A DNA stretch of 64,000 bases from Arbacia lixula (Eukaryota > Echinodermata > Echinoidea > Arbacioida > Arbaciidae). Location: contig OZ022597.1 in the NCBI GenBank assembly GCA_963669155.1, positions 4,242,029 through 4,306,028 on the forward strand, given 5' to 3'. The position numbers and the translations under genes are program-made. The notes under the pieces are model-generated. The model was not told the origin of the DNA. It made no database searches and saw only the letters and a list, made by a program, of their open reading frames with translations. This document shows, in pieces, positions 1 through 12,615 of the stretch. How positions within the stretch are numbered: position 1 is the first letter of the stretch; every line of letters starts with the position of its first letter.

Positions 1-3000
1 GCATCTGAAGATGATTTACTCCAGACTGTAATTGAAGATAGCAGCTTCTGATATCACTCCCCTAAATCTAGCCATTCGATACAATCCAGTTTTCCTACTG
101 TAATGCCAAGAGTGAAATAATCTCAACCTCTCTTCTATTAAGAGATTTACATGAACATGACATCTGGCTAAATCAAAATATTCTACCAAATGCTAGCTAC
201 AGTAACATGCATGCATACTCAAACAGGGCATGAGAAACCCACATGCCCGCTAGCCTTGGTTCTAGGCTGTGTAGTCTGTTTCTTTTGGATGCACAGCTGC
301 AACCAGATCTAAGTCTGGAAAGACAGACTATCCCTGCTTCCATCTGCCTTCTTCCCACCCTCTCCTACATGTAGTGACAGGAAGGAGGACAGAGGAGGAA
401 TGACAGAGGGAACGAGAGATAGTAGTTGTGTCCAGACGTCCAGACTATCTGGACCAGAAGGAAACAGACCTCACAGGTACGAACCGATGCTACATATACA
501 TGCCCAATTGCCCAGGGCAGCCAAAATGCGCTGTAGATCAGGCAAAGTATCCAAAGCGGAGGGGGAGAAGGGGGAGGAAGGGGGAGGGGAGGGAGGAGGG
601 GGAGGGAGGAGGGGGAGGGAGGAGGGGGGAGGGAGGAGGGGGAGGGAGGAGGGGGAGGGAGGAGGGGGGGGGGAGGAGGGGGAGGGAGGAGGGGGAGGGA
701 GGAGGGGGAGGGAGGAGGGGGAGGGAGGAGGGGGAGGGAGGAGGGGGAGGGAGGATGGGGAGGGGGAGGGAGGAGGGGGAGGGGGAGGGAGGAGGGGGAG
801 GGGGAGGGGGGAGGGAGGAGGGGGAGGGGAAGGGGGGAGGGGGAGGGGGAGGGGGAGGGGGAGGGAGGAGGGGGGAAGGGGGGAAGAGGGGGAGAGGTAG
901 GGGATATTCAGTGATGTGTGGACAAATGTTGGTACCAGAATTATCTAGATTGAAATTAACAGAAACATCAAGAATCCTCACAACATCACAGATTTCCTCC
1001 CACTCACAGACTATTTCCTGCATTGACAATGTTGAAGACTCATTGTTTCTTTAAAATGTCAGTCAGCTGAAAATGGTATTTGGGTATATTCAAGCCTTTT
1101 GCAAATCTAGTCACCCAAGAAGGCACAAAGGGGGGGGGGGGGATCTTTGAGCACCCTGTCTAAAAGCCAAAGGAGCATGCACTGTATCATTGGGAGGGGG
1201 GCGGGGTCGATGGGGGGCTTAGGGCCACTTAGAAATGCCCACAAGAGAGCCCCATGTCTCTCACCGTTGAAAAGAAGCTTCTTCAAATGAGGATAAAATC
1301 CCCCTCATAAATGTTTAGATATAAAACCAGGTGTACTGCAGCTACATTTAAAATGAGTCTACACTTCTGGTACTGTAGGAGAATGAGAGCAAATTTCACT
1401 ATTGGCATTAACCTTGAACACCTTTTCAACATTCTTGCAAGAGTAACGCATGCAGGTCCCAAAGAGAAAGTCTTTGTTTGGCTAGAAACGGTTACGAGTG
1501 AATAATTTACCTTCTTTTGTGTGACCTACCGATAAATAATAGCCGGCAGAAGAAATACGAAGGAGTGAATTAAAGCATAAAACATTTGACTATAGAGTTC
1601 TTAGGGAGGAACTTAATATATATGTTAATGAAGGTATAAAACAGACATCATCAATACCACATGGGACTACAGAGTGGCAACAGGTAGAGCATTAAGTGTA
1701 GCTCCACAAATTCCCACTTGGCATAACTTCTTCATGCTCTTTTGTCTGCATAAAATAAATGTTTAAATACTTTAAAGATCAAGTACAACAAATTACCATT
1801 CAGCATGGTTTCATTCTTTGAGCTGCTTTCATCAGATATCATATCAATATTTCTTGACAAAAGAATAATACCCTCTCTACAAAAGACCCTCACAACTCCA
1901 TAAAATAAATCAATTAATAATTTAACATCATAGTACCAACAAGCGTAATGGATGTGATGTGCCAAACAAATGCAGCTATACATTTGTCAATGAAACAAAA
2001 ACCAAATCAATCAGTTGTATAATATGTCTGTACTGTAGATGAATATAAAGCTTTGATGTTTTGAATGAAAACTCAACATAAACCATGAAACAAAATGTGA
2101 CTGAAAAATGGATGAAGCACTGGTGTATGGAATGACGGCCTAGGGACCGTTCATATGTCTCTCTAAGTCATGCGATTACCTTGAAAGTATCACTTAGGGA
2201 TTTCCATAACAATTGCTGCAATCAAATAGAGAACATTCTTTACAATTTAATACCAAGTTTGCACATGTATTACTTTTGTTTTACTGTGATAACATCACAT
2301 TTCCCTGGGCATTTTTCTAGCCTTCACAAGAGCACAGATGTATTGAAAAGGTACAAAAAAGCTAAAACAATACAAAACAAATATCCAAGATCCTTCACCT
2401 GTGGACAAAACTTCAGCATGAGCACTACACAGATATGAATATGTGGGATAGAACACATATTTTCAATTCTGCACTCAACAATACTTCCTGTCACTGCCGT
2501 TATTTGTGGCGAGAGAAGCAACTTGGACTGAGCTATACATCCTGCGGTGCTCCGCAGATTAACACCAGATTAACACCAGGAAAAGCCAAATCTGCTGTAA
2601 TCCGTCGCGACGCGGGGATCAGCTGTTCTAGTTTGGGCGTGAGCTAGTGAAATAATGAGAGCCATGTGGAATACTTCCCTACTGTACAAGTAGAATTATG
2701 CGGATGTCGTCCAATTTTTGGCCACAGCAAAGTGGAAGAGCTTCATGCACTAATGAGTCTGATAAACAACAGTTTGAGACTGCAGGGCTTTCGCAATACT
2801 GTGAACAGAGCCTCAGTACGAAACACTGAATGATCGATTCCACACACTATCAACAAATTGACTCAAATGTATTCCTGCTCTTAATGCAGGTTTTAAACAA
2901 TGTACATGTAGGAGCAATATGATCGTGACTTACGCCCTTACACCCAATACATTACTGTGCAGGCACAGTAAGGGTGTAAGGGCGTAAGTCACTTATCAAT

Positions 3001-3610
3001 AGCAAACCAAAATCAGGAATGAGTTGCCAAAGAGCATTTTTCCCCCTGACTTGAGTAAACTTGTTTGGATTCTTCTCTGAAGTTTTGGTTGAGAGAAAGG
3101 GGGAATCTTCACTGAGGTAAACATTCCTGCATGCAGATGGTGATAGGCTGCCCAGCACTAAGGAAGAGGCTCCCTTGTGTACTGAACATGATTTGGCTCA
3201 CAAAGTTCATTGCACACCTGTATCTACAATTCTACTGATTTAAACTCAGATATTGTGTTTTTAATGTACTAAACATTAAAATGAATAAAATGAATCCAAA
3301 CATGGACAAAGGGTTTATTTGCTGTGGTTACAACAGAATGTGTTTTTGTGTATCTATTGTGTGTAAAATCACACTGAATTTGATTTTATTATTAACAGGT
3401 TACCAAAGCTACCTACCTTAGGTGGACAATGTTATCATGTCATGTGTTTTTAAATGATATTAATATGGACTTGAATTTGAAAATAATTTTGGATTTTTTT
3501 TTAAAGTTGACCACAATTAGTGCCCAAGAGGCCAATGTATTATTCAATGTGATTAAGTGAAATCAACGAGTACTGTAATATAAACAATGATGGTTGGCAT
3601 GGTTACATAC
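1..3610. other. DENND5 intron 4 (part), no gene seen
   Basis: This stretch lies after the donor of DENND5 exon 4 (minus-strand gene), so it should be the start of the next intron. I looked on the minus strand for the conserved continuation of the DENN region and did not find it; the next exon is probably outside the window. It holds a GGA-rich minisatellite (557-898), a poly-G run near 1131-1142 and otherwise AT-rich unique-looking sequence. Confidence 0.5.
557..898. repeat. GGGAGGA-type purine minisatellite
   Basis: About 340 bp of near-pure purine built from units like GGGAGGAGGGGGA. It is open in several frames on both strands only because of its composition. The G-run spacing would allow G-quadruplex or triplex folding (inference). 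Confidence 0.9.
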
Positions 3611-3804
3611 CTGTGTAGGCAATTCCATTTCTGACTCGGGGTGGAGGTTGGCCTCGCTGAGATGCAGGCCCATGATGAAAGGGAGCGGGGCGTCGAGGAA
3701 GTACAGCATGGAGGCTGGCAGAATGGGGACGTAGGCATAAGGCCACTGGAAGGGGAAGATCAGAGCTGTGATACACTCTGCTACCTGCATCAACCGCTGG
3801 TAAT
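3611..3804 (-). CDS. DENND5: DENND5 exon 4
   Basis: Encodes residues 337-401, from DYQRLMQ through VPILPASMLYFLDAPLPF and IMGLH to MELPTQ, in the cDENN core. The acceptor is TCTCCCAG|ATTACC and the donor CAG|GTATGT. It enters at phase 1, matching exon 3, and leaves at phase 0. Its 5' edge seeds the tandem array at 3741-4845. Confidence 0.95.
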
Positions 3805-4845
3805 CTGGGAGATAGAGAGAAGGAAAGTTAATCATGATACAACTTATGATTTGATTCAAGTATACAGCCACTGGAAGGGAAAGATAAGGGCTGTGATGCA
3901 CACTGCCACCTGCATCAACCGCTGGTAATCTGGCAGATGGAGAGAAGGAAAGTTCATCGTGATGCAACGTATGATTTGATTCAAGTATACAGCCACTGGA
4001 AGGGGAAGATCAGAGCTGTGATACACTCTGCTACCTGCATCAACTACTGGTAATGTATGAGATGGAGAGAAGGAAAGTTCATCGTGATGCAACGTATGAT
4101 TTGATTCAAGTATACAGCCACTGGAAAGGGAAGATCAGAGCTGTGATACACTCTGCTACCTGCATCAACCGCTGGTGATCTGTGAGATGGAGAGAAGGAA
4201 AGTTAATCAAGATGCAACATGATTTGATTCAAGTATACAGCCACGGGAAGGGGAAGATGAAGGCTGTGATACACTCTGCTACCTGCATCAACTACTGGTA
4301 ATGTATGAGATGGAGAGAAGGAAAGTTCATCGTGATGCAACGTATGATTTGATTCAAGTATACAGCCACTGGAAGGGGAAGATCAGAGCTGTGATACACT
4401 CTGCTACCTGCATCAACTACTGGTAATGTATTAGATGGAGAGAAGGAAAGTTCATCGTGATGCAATGTATGATTTGATTCAAGTATACAGCCACTGGTAG
4501 AGATAAGAGCTGTGATACACTCTGCTACCTGCATCAACCACTGGTAATCTGGGAGATGGAGAGAAGGAAAGTTAATCATGATACAACGTATGATTTGATT
4601 CAAGTATACAGCCACTGGTAGGGAAGATAAGAGCTGTGATGCACTCTGCTACCTGCATCAACCGCTGGTAGTCTGGGAGATAGAGAGAAGGAAAGTTCAT
4701 CAAGATGCAACATATGATTTGATGCAAGTATACAGCCATTGGTAGAAGGAGATAAGGTCTGTGATGCAATCTGCTACCTGCATCAACCGCTGGTAGTCCG
4801 GGAGATGGTGAGAAGGAAATTCCATCATAATGCAAGTTTATCCGG
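3741..4845 (-). repeat. Exon-edge array A: copies of DENND5 exon-4 acceptor
   Basis: Nine units of about 125 bp: the true exon edge plus eight copies. Minus-strand copies begin near 3861, 3986, 4111, 4234, 4359, 4484, 4605 and 4729. Each carries intron-3 sequence, the acceptor region and about 63 exon bases (21 residues, DYQRLMQ through FPFQW). After FPFQW each copy runs into intron sequence and, where I read it, reaches a TGA within a few codons. Decoy acceptors keep AG at exon starts 3929, 4179, 4548 and 4672. The AG is lost in the other four. Confidence 0.92.
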
Positions 4846-5396
4846 AGGAATCAACTGTCAGATAGAGACAGGATGGAGAATATCAATGACAAGATCAATT
4901 CACACTGTGATTAAAAATTTACTTGATTGTGGCGTTAGGAGCTGGTAAGGAAAAAGATTAAATGATAAAACAGAAACCAGCACCACCTTCTACATCACAT
5001 TAACCTGGTATCATTAAAGATACAGGGAGGACGAGTCTATAAAGAGCGGTAGTACCAGCACTTTTAAAGGATTATGTCCTTATGTTGTGCCTTAAATAGC
5101 TCCTGGTAGTGTACTTCCTAAATATATCTTAAGTAGCTCCTTATCTCTATGGCTTGCATTTACAACAGTGGTAGCATACTACACGTAGACTAACTTTATG
5201 GGGCGGAAAATAAATCAACTGATGCTGTCACAAAATCATTGATTTTCATCACAGAATCATAAGAGTGGGTGATTTCAATTATTTGCTGTTACATTGTTAT
5301 GTTGACAAACTCAAAAGACCATAGTGAGGGCAAAATCAATGACATTGAATCAATAATAATTGTTCATGTTGTTTTATTTACATGGGTGATACAGGG

Positions 5397-5720
5397 GGGT
5401 GTTTCACCAAGCTGTTCTAAAGCTACTGTAAGAACGACTTTACTCATGACTGGATAACTGTTCTTGTGCTACATGAGATACCCCAATTGTTCCTGTTTTA
5501 ACAAAGTGGGAATTTATAACAATCCTCATCAAATTTTAAAAATTATTAACTTTGTATTCAGACGCTTGTTAGTTAGCAATAATTTTGATTTACAAAGATA
5601 ATATTTTAACATAACCTGATGGCCAGAATCAAACTAATGGAGCATGTGAATTAGCTCAAGAAGAGTCGTCCATGAAGTCCATGAAATCGTTCTTAGCTTA
5701 AGAACAGCTTGGTGAAACTA
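5397..5720. mobile_element. Palindromic MITE-like element
   Basis: The left end TTTCACCAAGCTGTTCT is matched by an inverted right end, AGAACAGCTTGGTGAAA, about 320 bp away. There is no coding capacity. It lies in DENND5 intron 3. Confidence 0.7.
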
Positions 5721-6426
5721 GGTTTAGTACACTGTTTGAATTAAAAGCTCTGTTCTGAATACAGGCCTCAATTTTTGCATATATGTACATGTACATGTAA
5801 ACATTCTTACAGGTCGTCATGGTAATGATTCAGAACCATTCTGCCAACATCACAGAGTTTGTTTTTTGTGTTATTTAAACGATTTCATCCGTTTGAGTTC
5901 TTTCTGGATTTCTGAAATCAAAGAAGCCTGGAACAGAATGGCACTCTGTTCATTACAGGGTCCCGCAGACTTTACCACTCCCTTTAACATGTGGGAATGG
6001 TGTCGAAGCATGTTTGTCAAGTCAATGACAACTGTCCGTGTACATAGACAGGAAGATGTGAGGACATCAGTAAGCAGTGGCTGGTGTGGGTTTCATTGTC
6101 CTTCCGGAGGGACGAAAACAACAACTCAACTCAAATACCCTTCACTGCCTGACCTGCTTTGGGCGAGGAGAAAACATGCATCTTAGATGAACCTACAGCA
6201 CAGTTTGCAGAAAAAAAACTCCAGTAAGCCAGTCAGTCATTGAGTGAGGCTGAATGCATGGCCAGACTTTGCAAAGGAGTATTAGATTAGACCTTTAGAT
6301 TTACACCAAGTTTTAAGCAAACTGTGTGACGTATAAGCACATAAGTGAATTTGATTTAGAGCATACACTTTAAAAAATCCACATTCCACATAGGTTGCTA
6401 AATTCACACTAGTTTCTGTAGTTAAA

Positions 6427-6794
6427 GGGCATATACATGTACTGTACTGGGAAGGCAAAAAAACCTTCAAAAGGCAATTGTTGACAATCTTCTTGCCAAT
6501 GGTCTTAAATTCTTGTATTGTCTATTTTAGAAGCTTGCTGAAAGTTATTTGCCTTCAAATGATCCACATATGGAGTAATTAATGATTAATGATTAAATCC
6601 TCAAAATGTTCGGGCCGAACAATTAGGGGTTTGTAATTTAATCACTCATTACTCAAAATGTAGATCATTTGAGGGCAAATACCTTTCAGCAAGTTTCTAA
6701 AATAGACAATACAAGGATTTAAGACCATTGGCAAGAAGATTGCTAACAATTACATTTTGAAGGCTTTTTTGCCTTCCCAGTACAGTATATGCCC
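6427..6794. mobile_element. Palindromic MITE, GGGNATA family, copy 1
   Basis: A 368 bp near-perfect inverted repeat. The ends are GGGCATATAC and its complement, and the centre pairs around TTCGGGCCGAA. Flanks read TTAAA on both sides, so insertion at a TTAA/TTTAA-like site is likely. Further copies are at 14445, 24513, 51909 and 63752. Confidence 0.85.
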
Positions 6795-7196
6795 TTAAAG
6801 ACCATGTTTAGATCATGGTTTAATCAAATTAAATTAAACAAACCAGCAACTAGCGTGAACCCAGATTACGGGCATGTTCATTATTAGACCTTTCTGAAGT
6901 GTTCTGTATACATTTTTGCTTTGAATGCGTCACAAAATTTTCTTTAACTGTGGTCTTTATCTAGAACTCCTTTGTGAATTTACTTGTTGAATGAAAGTGC
7001 CCTTGACTGATTCTTTGCCTAAAGACTACACAATAGTCAGCCTGGTCCATTCACTGAGGGGGTGGGGGTGTATTCAGTAAAACAATTACATAGGGGATCA
7101 GGGGGGTCTACCATTCACAAAAAAGCCCCTGAAGATAACAAACTATCAAACAGGGGCTTGGAGTGATTTATCCCCCACAATGCAAAGGAGAATTAC

Positions 7197-7998
7197 CTCT
7201 GGAAACGAGGAGGACCTGCTTCTCCAGCAGAACGCAGGTCAGGAGGTCAATCACGTTCTCCGTGCCGAGCAGATCAAAGATCTCCCGTATTGCGTACTCG
7301 CAGAGCGGGAGCTCGGTGCGGGACGGCCGCTGGCAGGCGATGTTGCGTGTGACTCCGGTGAACACCATACTGCGGCCCATAGGGGGCAGGGGCACTTCGT
7401 AGAGGATATTAAAGATGTAGCTCTCCATCGGGAGCGACGGCGAGTTCGTGGATCGCACCACCTCGTAGAGCTGCTCCAGGAATTTCCGCGCGGCCCGCAC
7501 AAACTGCACGGGCATGATGAGGCAGATGCACTTAGAGACATAGAGTGTGTCCTTGAGCATATCAAAGTGTGGGTTCTTGGCGTCCGTGTGTGTGCGTGGC
7601 AGCGTGTATGCCTTGGTGCCGAGGCAGGCTTGGTGTACTGGGCTGCGGCGGCGCGTGCGAGGCGACGCCAGCCCCTGGATGGCCGGGCTGGACTGACGGC
7701 GCTGGAAGCGTGGTGACCCGATGGTCCGGTACCCGCTATTACTTGGGTGCATCTCATCATAGATGCTGCCGGTGCTTCCCTGAGCTAGACTGGCCTTCCG
7801 CAGCCGCCGGTCTTCCCCGTACTTATGCTGGAGGGTCTGGACCTCAGCGCAGATCCGCTGGCTCGTCACCTGCTCGTAGAACGTCAGCGATGCGCCGTAC
7901 GTCCGAGAGTTGTCCTCGCGCGTCATGACGAAGGGGTGGAACTTGGCCTGCCGGTTGCCCTTCTGCGTCCGGAAGGAGAGCCCCTTGGGCATGCACAG
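7197..7998 (-). CDS. DENND5: DENND5 exon 3
   Basis: Encodes residues 70-336 plus one base. It starts LCMPKGLSF after the acceptor CTGACAG, and ends VLLVSR with the donor GAG|GTAATT (phase 1). It carries the uDENN stretch (FHPFVMTREDNSRTYG), a basic Ser/Arg-rich linker of roughly 90 residues, then the cDENN start DTLYVSKCICLI, SLPMESYIFNILYEVPLPP and IFDLLGTENV. This one long exon is GC-richer than its surroundings. The minus-strand reading frame is supported by family similarity; the plus-strand open frames over it are shadows. Confidence 0.96.
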
Positions 7999-8119
7999 CT
8001 GTCAGATTGGAGAAGAAACAGAATCAACATGATTAGTTATAATAATATTAATTAATACAAAGTAATTAGTACAAAGTACTCCCCAAAATGCTCGATCATT
8101 GCCATGGCTTTAATCAAGC

Positions 8120-8322
8120 AGCCATATTCAGCGCTAGAAGCCAATTAAAGATGGTAATTAGTTCAGGATTAAATCTTGTCTGGTACCTATTTACTGCAAC
8201 TGGACTGAGAGAAACATGAGCAAAACACCTTGTCTAAGGGTGTATGCACCAGACAGGGCTTGAACCCAGGATCTCTCTGCAACAGTCCAGAGCTCTCACC
8301 ACTTTACCACAATGCCCTTGTA
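8120..8322 (-). mobile_element. tRNA-derived SINE
   Basis: On the minus strand the head reads as a tRNA-like promoter: an A-box-like TGGTAAAGTGG at 8299-8309 and a B-box-like GGTTCAAGCCC at 8256-8266, spaced as in Pol III genes. After it comes a tail with GACAAGGTGTTTTGCTCATG and a GGTACC motif, of the kind found in SINE tails. The acceptor stem is not intact, so it is not a functional tRNA gene. It lies in DENND5 intron 2. Confidence 0.75.
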
Positions 8323-8329
8323 TTTACTT

Positions 8330-10250
8330 CTGACAGGAGGCAGGAATGACAACCTTTAACCTTCTCAGTACAATAGGGGCATGAAATGTACACTGCGGCA
8401 ATAAACTATTTACTTGCTTGATACCAAGAGACCTTATGTCTGCATATGAAGTTCCCTGTACAGTGTATGGAACACAAACCCACTGTCTCTTACACACTTG
8501 CCCTAGCTACCTTCAACTTCTTCCACTGTGCCCCCCCCCCCCCCTTCCCGTGTGATGTTCAATGAACTACGAAGCATCTGCCATTCAAACTCTGTACAAG
8601 GGGTAGCTGACCCTGTAAAGGACTTGCACTGCAACTTTGATAAACATGGGTAGACAAAACACCAATCATCACCTGAAACTAAAACATGTGTCAAGAATAT
8701 AAGTTCCTTAATGAGCATGGAACAGTCAAACATGTACAGTTGGGATTATTCCCTATTCTTCAATTCAATTGTAATGTTGCTTTGGGAAAATATGAAAATT
8801 ATTGACACAACTTAATCAGAAAATATCTCAACAAATGTGTTATATCCTCATCCTGCTGTTTGTGCTATTTTTTGTAGTCATACCGACTTAAATATAACTA
8901 TTGGGTGAAATTCTTCCTCTTCTTAAGGATGAGAGCAGGAAAGAGGAAGTTGCAGGTCTAGAATCAAGACAAATCTTCCCTTTCATGCTTCTGTTCGGCT
9001 GCACCCCCCCCCCCCCCACCTCCCCCTCCCCTTCCCCTTTTCCTTAGTCTCATTTCCAGGATGTTGACATTTCTAATCAAGTCCCTACAACAAACAACAA
9101 ACAAGTCTCACTGCAGCAGACTACTAGACTAGGGACTCGTTTATCAAGTATGGATGGATTGAGGAAAAAAAGAACATTAGTCTAGACTCTAGAGAGTAGA
9201 CTCAGTACTGCACTGAAACGTACAAACCATGTGACACAGTTTTAAATGAGAAATATAAAATGGCATGAAAGTAAGCCATTTCTACTCCCATCTTCCCTCC
9301 TCCTCTCTTGCCCCCCTCCCCACACACACACACACACCTTGCTCATAAGACCAACACTTCCCAGCCAACCCAGCCTGCAATCCTTCCACCTGCACACAGC
9401 AGCACACAGTCATCACCAAGCCGCTCCTCCCTCCTCTCTTATTTTGAAACAAGACGCTTGGCACGCTTTCTGGCCACCTAGGCCCCAATCTTGAGCAAAA
9501 CGCCTGACCTCTCGCGGTGTCACTGCCCCTGATGGGGTGTCAGATATCACCCTCAACCAACCTCAAGGTGTGCGGGAAGGCCTGACTTTCAGACTTTAGA
9601 GTCATATTCTTCTCCCCATGTTTATAGCCAGCTCGAGTGTTGTGGCTCAGATAAATTGTTAACCAATCTAGGTGACTCAGACCTATAAATCACTCTTGCT
9701 GGTTAAGTCATTTTGAAGGTGAGGGATGGGTGAAAGGGGAAAACGCAGGTAAGGAAATACTGCAAGTTTAAAGGGACAGAGAAGGGGAAGGGGATACATC
9801 CACAAAGACATAAGCCCCGTTCATATACTATAATCGTGATAGTACCACTATTATTCCTGATGCATGTCCTTAAGGAAGTATCTTGCGAGCCTCTAAAAAC
9901 ACCATTCATATACATACAAAAACGTAATATTGTGGTGTTGGACAGCTGGACTCTCTCCCGCACCCTTAGCTAAAGCAAACACGTGATGGTGACATATTCC
10001 ACTAAGACATACGAGCGCTGCGATTACCATAACACATGCAAGGCCAAGAGCACCACTTACAGCTTAAGATTCACTCAACGCAATACTGCAGTATAGCCGC
10101 AAAATAAGCAGCAAAAATGAGAAAGCAAATTCCACATTAGTTGAGTGATTCCCATTCATATACCCATGCATCGGTACTGCTTCGGCAATATTGCCGCAAG
10201 TGTTGCGCTTATTTTGCAGATACATGTAGGTGGTGTATACGTATGAACAG
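8330..10250. other. DENND5 intron 2, no gene seen
   Basis: No supported exon. It contains poly-C runs near 8530 and 9004, a short CA repeat near 9320-9338, and AT-rich sequence. The part from about 9815 to 10220 repeats the phrase TTCATATAC several times and resembles the repeat ending near 21530. Confidence 0.5.
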
Positions 10251-10255
10251 AGTGG

Positions 10256-10400
10256 GGTTACATAAAGAGAAAGAGAGAGAAAGAGCATGGGGGGGGGGGG
10301 AGAGAAAAAAAAAGAGAGAAAAGAGAAAGAGACAGAGGGGTGAGGAATAGAGGGAGGGTGGAAATGGAGATAAATGCATAAATAGAGAGAGAGAAAGAGC

Positions 10401-10432
<32 letters not shown>

Positions 10433-10495
10433 GAGAAAGAGAGAGAGAGGGGAAGAGAGGGAGAGAGAGGAGAGGGGGAAGGGGGAGAGGGAATC
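10256..10495. repeat. GA-rich simple repeat
   Basis: About 240 bp of GAGA/AAAGAGAG purine sequence interrupted by a poly-G run. Open frames here are compositional. Confidence 0.9.
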
Positions 10496-10782
10496 GATGT
10501 GAGAAAACTAAGAGATACATTGCTAAAAGGGGGTACATGTACACTGTAAATGTGAGCACATTTGTTTAGTCCTAGAGAATGAACAATGATAAGTTACTTT
10601 AGGCTGAAAGGCAGACTACACATAGGTATACGCAAGCAGGTGCGGAAATAGCGTATAACGAGGCCACCACAGCCTCGATCAATCTTTCATACGCTGTTTA
10701 ATGAATAATATACATGCAGTATATGTATATCCCTTGCGGGGTGAACTTCTCTTACAGAGTAGGTAGATGTACAATGTACAGT

Positions 10783-11090
10783 ATATGAATGAATGAATGA
10801 TTGAATGAATGAAAATATGCACGTATGTGTGTACACTGTAGGTAGGTATGTATGTATGTATGTATGTATGTATGTATGTATGTATGTATGAATATAAGAA
10901 TGTAAGAATGAATGAATGAATGAATGAATGAATGAATGAATGGATGGATGGATGGATGAAGGGATGGATGAATCGATGGATGGATGGATGGTACGATGGA
11001 TGGATGGATGGATGGATGGATGAATGAATGAATGCATGAATGAATGAATGAATGAATGAATGAATGAATGAATGAATGAGTGAATACCGG
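10783..11090. repeat. Tetranucleotide repeat block (TGAA/TGTA/TGGA)n
   Basis: Three related tetranucleotide blocks in series: TGAA, TGTA (from about 10850), then TGAA and TGGA alternating to about 11090. The order suggests stepwise conversion of one repeat into another by point change and slippage (inference). Confidence 0.92.
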
Positions 11091-11635
11091 TTGGTGAATG
11101 AATACGTACGTATACATGTATAAATGTATGCATACGTGTACGGAAAGTTTGGGTGCGTTGTCTAAATGAGGCCATCTGTCTTTTTTACGATAGTATTTAT
11201 GGGCCAAGAAGTTTAACTCACATAGCTGTCTGACTTCACCTCAAAGTACGGTAGGTTTTATTCCCTACTGAAAAATATAAATACTACAACATATCATGTT
11301 GTTCATGCACAAATAAGCCGACAATGTGTGTACATACGTACATGTTCATCAATACTGTACCATGTACAAGTACATGTAGGTATGTGAAGCAATGTGGTAT
11401 CACTGTCCACATTCACTCACAAAGTTCGACATCACTCAGACCCCATTAACACCAGAGCCCCTCCCACCCCTAAGCTCCTAGCTGCCCAGCACACAGCCTG
11501 TGTTATGATATCTGACACCAGTGATGAATGAGAGAGTGCTGCCTAGGCTTTGCCTTCCCATCTACAGCTTAGCTCCTGCCACTACTCACCTGGGTTATTT
11601 CGGGACATGGGTGGACTAGGGAAGGCAACTTTTAG

Positions 11636-12130
11636 GGAGAGGGGGAAGGTGAGGGGAGGAGCAGTGGGAGGGGAGGGGTGGTGGGAGAGAGGAGAAAGGG
11701 GAAGGGGTGGAGAATGGAGAGGGGGTAGGAGGGAAGGGGAGGGGAGGGAGGGGTGGTAGGAGAGGGGTGGTGGAGGACGGGTGGTAGGAAAATGGAGAGG
11801 GGGGAAGGGGAGGGATAATGGGAGAGAGGAGAGTGTGGAGGGGGAGGGGAGTGGAGAACGGGGAGGAGTGAAGGGGAGTGGTGGTAGGAGAGGGGTGGTA
11901 GGAGAGGGGTCGTAGGAGAGAGGAGAGTGGGAAGGGGTGGGGGAGAGGAGGGTGTGGAGGGGGAGTGGGGAGGGGGAGTAGATAATGGGGTGGAGGGAGA
12001 GGGGAAGTGGAGGGAAGGGTGGGAAGAGAGGGGTGGTGGTTGAGTGGTGGTGGTGGGGGGGTGGTAGTAGGGGAGGGGTGATGTGGGGAGCAGGTGAGAG
12101 AGTGGAGCATGGAGAGAGCAGGGAAGGGAG
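11636..12130. repeat. G-rich purine repeat, block 1
   Basis: Degenerate GGGGAGGGG/GTGGTAGGAGAGGGG units in which AGGAGAGGGGTGGT recurs. No coding signal. Confidence 0.85.
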
Positions 12131-12133
12131 AGA

Positions 12134-12350
12134 GTACTGTATACGCCAACAAATTTTGCGAGTCTAAATTTTTGTGAATCAGAACTTCTCTACAATTTTG
12201 CTAGTGGTTAAATTCGCGATCGTGGAGTACCAGTACTAGTAGTACTTGTGCTCAAGCACGTTGTGTTCATCATTTCGCGTGTTGTTAAATTCGCGAATAG
12301 TCCAGACTCAAGAAATATGCGAAAATAAAAAAAGTGAAATATATGGTGTG
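12134..12350. mobile_element. Diverged element with CGCGAATTTAAC-type motifs
   Basis: Contains GTTAAATTCGCGA twice and GCGAAAATAA, words shared with the element at 39914-40313. It splits the two G-rich blocks, as if it had inserted into one longer repeat. Confidence 0.5.
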
Positions 12351-12354
12351 TACA

Positions 12355-12615
12355 GTAGAAGGAGTGGAGAGGGAAGGGGGGTAGTGTTGGAGGGGAGTGG
12401 AGAACATTGGGGAGAAACCAGAGAAGAGATAGAAGAGATAGAGGGAGAGAGTAGGGAGGAAGGGGGGGGGGGCAGAGGATAATGGGAGATTGGGGGAGGA
12501 GGGGAAGAGGAAAGTGATGGTAATGGAGGGAGAGGAGATAGGAGTGGAGAAGATGGGGTGGGGGGGGGGGTAGAATGTGGGTAGTGGTGGTGGGAGGGGG
12601 GAGGGGGGAGGTTGT
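12355..12615. repeat. G-rich purine repeat, block 2
   Basis: Continuation of the same GGGGAGGGG-like composition after the interrupting element, with poly-G runs near 12463 and 12555. Confidence 0.85.

Noticed and set aside
400..1054. Gly/Glu/Arg-rich and Pro/Ser-rich frames on both strands
   Set aside because: They come from the GGGAGGA minisatellite; all frames are open because the repeat has no stop codons.
8250..8322. Functional tRNA gene
   Set aside because: A and B boxes are present but the stems do not close and a SINE tail follows.
10687..11207. His/Ser/Ile-rich repeated frames (FIHSFIHS)
   Set aside because: Direct translation of tetranucleotide repeats; no gene context.
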